Positions 60,605 through 64,000 of a stretch of DNA of 64,000 nt are shown here, one piece after another (within the stretch, counting starts at the first letter, position 1; the number at the start of each line of letters is the position of its first letter). The notes beneath the pieces are model-generated. The model had not been told where the DNA came from, ran no database searches, and worked only from the letters and a program-made list of their open reading frames with translations. The translations under genes were made by a program, and so were the position numbers. This DNA is from Gordonia hankookensis (GTDB lineage: Bacteria; Actinomycetota; Actinomycetes; Mycobacteriales; Mycobacteriaceae): positions 310,001-374,000 of the forward strand of contig NZ_JACWMS010000002.1 in NCBI RefSeq assembly GCF_014673215.1. The letters run 5' to 3'.

Positions 60605-62950
60605 ATGTCCTCCGAGACCGCGACCTTGTCACCCGACCAGCAGCGAGCCGCCGACAGGGTGATCGAGAGCCTGGCGGGTCCGGGCGCGCACCTGCGTGAG
60701 GATCAGCTGACCGCGGTGTCGGCACTGATGGCACCGGCTGCACGAGTGCTGGTGGTGCAGGCAACCGGATGGGGGAAGTCGGCGGTCTACTGGTCGGCGA
60801 CGGCGATCCGCCGGGAAGGCGGTGGTGGGCCGACCCTGATCGTGTCGCCGCTGCTGTCGTTGATGCGAGATCAGGTCAACGCGGCCGAGCGGGCCGGGCT
60901 GCGGGCGGCGACATTGAACTCGTCGAACTTCGACGCGTGGTCGGCGATCGAGGGTGAGCTCCGGTCGGGCGAGCTCGACGTCCTGCTCGTCTCGCCGGAG
61001 CGGCTGGCCAATCCGGGGTTCGGGCGCCGCGTACTGGACGCCCTGGCCGGTCAGCTGGGCCTGCTGGTCATCGACGAGGCACACGCGATCTCGGACTGGG
61101 GGCACGACTTCCGGCCCGACTATCGTCGGGTGTCCGACGTGTTGCAGACGCTGAATCCGCAGACCCCGGTACTCGCGACCACCGCGACCGCGAATGCGCG
61201 GGTGACCGAGGACGTGGCGGCCCAGTTGGGTGACGACACCCTTGTGCTGCGCGGCTCGTTGGCGCGGAAATCACTTCACCTCAACGTGATCGACGGATTG
61301 TCACCGATCGACCGGTACGGCTGGGTGGCGCAGTACCTGCCGAGTCTGCCCGGGTCCGGCATCGTCTATGTGCTCACGGTCGCCGACGCCGACCGGCTGG
61401 TGGACGCGATCCGTTCAGTACACGGCGCCGACTATCCGATCGCCGCCTACACCGGGCAGCTGGACGGCGACAGCCGTCATCGGCTCGAGGATGCCTTGCT
61501 GCGCAACGAGGTCAAGGCCCTGGTCGCGACGTCGGCACTGGGTATGGGTTACGACAAACCCGATCTCGGGTTCGTGGTGCACGTCGGTTCTCCGCCGTCG
61601 CCGGTCTCCTACTACCAGCAGGTCGGTCGCGCCGGCCGTGCGCTCGACGACGCGGTGGTGATGCTGCTTGCCTCGCGGGCCGACGACGCGATCTGGGACC
61701 ATTTCGCCACCGCGACCATCCCGGACCCGGACCGGATGGAGGTTCTCCTCGACACACTCGCAGGCGCCGACGGCCCGATGTCGGTGCCCCAACTGGAGTC
61801 GTCGACCGGATTCCGCAGGGGCCGGGTCGAATTGATGTTGAAGCAGCTCGCCGTCGAGGGCGCGACCGAACGCGGCCCGGACGGCTGGGAGTCGACCGGC
61901 AGGCCCTGGACCTACGATCAGGAGCACTACGACGGTGTGCTGGCCGTCCGGCGCCGCGAGGCGGACATCATGCGCGCCTACGTGGCGGGTCGCGAATGCC
62001 TCATGCAACTGTTGACGTCGTCGCTCGACGATCCGGCCGCAGAACCGTGTGGTCGCTGCTCGGTGTGCCGCGGCAGGCTCACCGAGCCATTGTCGTCGGA
62101 GGTGTCGCCGGAACTCGTCCGCACGATCACCGGGTCGCTCCGCCGATCGGCGCTGACCCTGGAACCGCGAAAGATGTGGCCGGGCGGCGCATTCGGGACC
62201 CGTGGCCGGATTCCCGCCGGACTTGCGGCCGAGCCGGGACGCGTTCTGGCGCACGCCGACGCCCCGGAGTGGACCGATCTGCTCGCCGCCGCACGGCGCG
62301 GTGACGGGCAGGCGTTGGCAGATCTCGGTGATGCCGCCGTGGCGACGTTGTCGTCGTGGGTGCGCGATGGCGGAATCCGGCCGGACGTCATCGCGTCCCT
62401 GCGGCTGACCGGGACCGTAATCGCCGACAAGGTCGCCGATCACCTCTGCGAGGTCGGGCGACGCCCTCGCCTGACGGTGCCCGTCAGGTCAGGAGACGGC
62501 GCCGGGAGCGCAGCGAGCGGGCCGAATCAACACGGCGCCGGGAGCGCAGCGAGCGGGCCGAATCAACACGGCGCCGGGAGCGCAGCGAGCGGGCCGAATC
62601 AACACGGCGCCGGGAGCGACGGCGCCGGGAGCGCAGCGAGCGGGCCGAATCAACACGGCGCCGGGAGCGCAGCGAGCGGGCCGAATCAACACGGCGCCGG
62701 GAGCGCAGCGAGCGGGCCGAATCAACACGGCGCCGGGAGCGGAGCGAGTAAGCACAGCACAGCGAGCGGAGCCACCGAGGCGGTGTACTGGCGTGATCGC
62801 CTCGGCGAGATGCCCGATGTCGCAGGTCAGAACGTGTTGCTTGTCGTCGACGAGACGTCGTCGGGGTGGCCGATCACCCTCGCGGCAGCGGCGCTGCGCG
62901 AGACGGGCGCCGACACCGTCCTGCCGCTTCTGATCCACCGGACGGTGTAG
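60605..62950 (+). CDS. RecQ-family ATP-dependent DNA helicase with in-frame tandem-repeat insert
   Basis: A 781-residue superfamily 2 helicase. Walker A is QATGWGKSAVYW near residue 55, Walker B VIDEAHAISDWGHDFRPDYRR near 160, and motif VI YYQQVGRAGRALDD near 340. A zinc-type Cys set REC...CGRCSVC lies near 460-485. The C-terminal part ends VDETSSGWPITLAAAALRETGADTVLPLLIHRTV, resembling an actinobacterial RecQ-like family. Between them six copies of GAGSAASGPNQH (12 residues) plus partial copies occupy residues 632-715. It should unwind DNA 3'-5' in repair or recombination. Confidence 0.92.
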   Translation: MSSETATLSPDQQRAADRVIESLAGPGAHLREDQLTAVSALMAPAARVLVVQATGWGKSAVYWSATAIRREGGGGPTLIVSPLLSLMRDQVNAAERAGLRAATLNSSNFDAWSAIEGELRSGELDVLLVSPERLANPGFGRRVLDALAGQLGLLVIDEAHAISDWGHDFRPDYRRVSDVLQTLNPQTPVLATTATANARVTEDVAAQLGDDTLVLRGSLARKSLHLNVIDGLSPIDRYGWVAQYLPSLPGSGIVYVLTVADADRLVDAIRSVHGADYPIAAYTGQLDGDSRHRLEDALLRNEVKALVATSALGMGYDKPDLGFVVHVGSPPSPVSYYQQVGRAGRALDDAVVMLLASRADDAIWDHFATATIPDPDRMEVLLDTLAGADGPMSVPQLESSTGFRRGRVELMLKQLAVEGATERGPDGWESTGRPWTYDQEHYDGVLAVRRREADIMRAYVAGRECLMQLLTSSLDDPAAEPCGRCSVCRGRLTEPLSSEVSPELVRTITGSLRRSALTLEPRKMWPGGAFGTRGRIPAGLAAEPGRVLAHADAPEWTDLLAAARRGDGQALADLGDAAVATLSSWVRDGGIRPDVIASLRLTGTVIADKVADHLCEVGRRPRLTVPVRSGDGAGSAASGPNQHGAGSAASGPNQHGAGSAASGPNQHGAGSDGAGSAASGPNQHGAGSAASGPNQHGAGSAASGPNQHGAGSGASKHSTASGATEAVYWRDRLGEMPDVAGQNVLLVVDETSSGWPITLAAAALRETGADTVLPLLIHRTV
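62498..62749. repeat. 36-base in-frame tandem repeat in the recQ-like gene
   Basis: Six full units encode GAGSAASGPNQH: 62498-62533, 62534-62569, 62570-62605, then a 15-base partial (62606-62620), 62621-62656, 62657-62692, 62693-62728, then a diverged partial. Units look identical at the DNA level, which points to recent expansion. Confidence 0.95.
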
Positions 62951-62955
62951 CCCGA

Positions 62956-63384
62956 TCAGGCGTCGGCGACGTACTCGCCGTAGCCCGTGTCACGCAGGGC
63001 CGTGCGGATCTTCTCGGCGGCGGCGTCGAGTTCGGCCGGGTCGGGATCCTTCTGCGCGTTGCCGAGGTCGAAGGCGTCCATGCTCTCCAGCGGAAAGACG
63101 TGCACATGCACATGCGGCACTTCGAGCCCGGCGATCATCGTGCCGACCCGCGACACCCCGAATGCCTGCTTGACCGCGCGACCGACCTTCTGCGAGACAT
63201 CGGCGAGGTGTGCGTAGGACGCGGTGTCCATCTGCTCCCAGTGGTCGACCTCCTTGCGGGGCACGACGAGCACGTGACCCGGGGTCACCGGGTTGATGGT
63301 GAGGAATGCGACGGCCTGACCGTCCTGCCACACGAACCGTCCGGGCAGTTCTCCGTTGATGATCATGCTGAAGACCGATGCCAT
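62956..63384 (-). CDS. HIT-family nucleotide hydrolase/transferase
   Basis: A 142-residue HIT protein. FSMIINGELPGRFVWQDGQAVAFLTINPVTPGHVLVVPRKEVDHWEQ and LEVPHVHVHVFPLESM carry the HxHxH nucleotide-binding triad. It probably hydrolyses adenylated phosphates. Similar to Rv0759c of M. tuberculosis in place near the pur cluster. It is convergent with the recQ-like gene, 5 bases from its stop. Confidence 0.92.
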   Translation of the reverse strand: MASVFSMIINGELPGRFVWQDGQAVAFLTINPVTPGHVLVVPRKEVDHWEQMDTASYAHLADVSQKVGRAVKQAFGVSRVGTMIAGLEVPHVHVHVFPLESMDAFDLGNAQKDPDPAELDAAAEKIRTALRDTGYGEYVADA

Positions 63385-63516
63385 GGCAGTCAGTGTAGGT
63401 GCTCACATGTCACGGGCCGTCGTGTTGTCGCGGTGGCTGTCGGGGGTCCATGACATTCTTTTCGTGTGAGTCGCCCAGAGTTCACCAGGACCGTCGTGTC
63501 GACGGAGGTCGTCGCG

Positions 63517-64000
63517 ATGGCCCAGCGGTTTCCGCGGTTGCGGTACATGGGTTCCAAGTACCGGCTCCTGCCCCACCTCGAACGGACCTTCGCCGAGATC
63601 GGCGGCACGACGGCCGTGGATGCCTTCTCCGGGTCGGGCGTGGTGTCGTATCTCCTCAAGCGACAGGGTTTCCAGGTCATCAGCAACGATTTCCTGAACT
63701 TCCCGCACATCATCACCAGGGCGACAGTCGCCAACTCGAGCGTGCACCTCGAACCCGACCTCGTCGAGGAGATCTGCGGACCGCCCGCCGACGACCGGGA
63801 CTTCATCCAGACCACCTTCGACGGTCTCTACTTCTCCGCCGAGGACCGCGCCTTCCTCGACTCGGCGTGGTCGCACATCGACCGGCTGCGCGGATATCGG
63901 CGCGACCTCGCCATCTCTGCGCTCGTGTTGTCGGCCGCGCGCAAGCAGCCGCGCGGAGTGTTCACCTTCACCGACTCGTCCCGCTATGCCGACGGACGCC
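63517..64000 (+). CDS. D12-class adenine-specific DNA methyltransferase, 3' end outside window
   Basis: The frame from 63517 is open to the right edge, about 161 residues. RFPRLRYMGSKYRLLPHLERTFAEI and TTAVDAFSGSGVVSYLLKRQGFQVISND are the SAM-binding and catalytic-fold start of D12/Dam-like N6-adenine methyltransferases; the DPPY motif would lie beyond the window. GGAGG eight bases upstream supports ATG 63517 over GTG 63466. It could be the M part of a restriction-modification system or a phage-type enzyme. Confidence 0.85.
   Translation, partial: MAQRFPRLRYMGSKYRLLPHLERTFAEIGGTTAVDAFSGSGVVSYLLKRQGFQVISNDFLNFPHIITRATVANSSVHLEPDLVEEICGPPADDRDFIQTTFDGLYFSAEDRAFLDSAWSHIDRLRGYRRDLAISALVLSAARKQPRGVFTFTDSSRYADGR

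Overview
The window is high-GC actinobacterial chromosome, and the gene content points to a mycolic-acid-bearing member of the Mycobacteriales. A Gordonia-like organism is my best guess; this is inference from content and gene order, not a database match. Supporting signs are a secreted antigen-85/mycolyltransferase-type esterase, a ClpC1-type ClpC, F420/flavin luciferase-like oxidoreductases, many 4-bp ATGA gene overlaps, several leaderless-looking starts, and purine genes in an order I recall from Mycobacterium tuberculosis Rv0772-Rv0800 (purD ... purB, purC, ptrB, emrB on the other strand, purS, purQ, pepC).

Layout. 1-5.1 kb: a nonribosomal peptide synthetase cut by the left edge, closely preceded on the same strand by a PrmC-like methyltransferase and a heme-oxygenase-fold iron enzyme; a CDGSH iron-sulfur protein diverges from them. 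5.2-16.7 kb: envelope and lipid functions (mycolyltransferase-like esterase, DUF2231 membrane protein, MFS exporter, LVIVD-repeat and DUF305 secreted pair, monoglyceride lipase, membrane acyltransferase, SGNH hydrolase, enoyl-CoA hydratase) and an ECF42-type sigma factor coupled to a YCII/DGPF protein. 16.7-20.1 kb: clpC and about 840 bases upstream of it that carry only doubtful, partly frameshifted coding sequence. 20.1-33.4 kb: accessory metabolism and regulators, mostly as regulator/enzyme pairs (TetR with alpha/beta hydrolase, ECF sigma with triple-VOC protein, HxlR with quinone-reductase-like SDR, AraC with NmrA and DUF1772), then a beta-propeller membrane protein and a lytic transglycosylase.

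33.4-44.1 kb is a conserved housekeeping block: M18 aminopeptidase, membrane protein, purQ, purS, thiol peroxidase, MarR plus 14-TM efflux pump, protease II, purC, SelW-like protein, purB. 44.1-54.1 kb is a second accessory stretch with clear operators: two inverted repeats between an epimerase-like gene and a TetR gene, a CsoR/CstR-type operator before a CsoR-like gene and DUF302, and a 48-base palindrome before a GbsR/MarR regulator that heads a DrrAB-type ABC exporter operon. 54.2-64 kb: purD, an LtrA membrane protein, a YkcB/YkcC-like glycosyltransferase pair, a RecQ-family helicase carrying an in-frame 36-base tandem repeat, a HIT protein, and the start of a D12-class DNA adenine methyltransferase cut by the right edge.

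The most unusual points are the NRPS/diiron-oxidase-like/CDGSH neighbourhood, the CsoR-family protein whose metal-ligand histidine position is glycine, the long palindromic operators, the RecQ low-complexity insert, and a recurring pattern of short tandem repeats at gene ends. No rRNA, tRNA, insertion sequence or CRISPR array was recognised. All domain calls come from reading the sequence; none was confirmed by a search.
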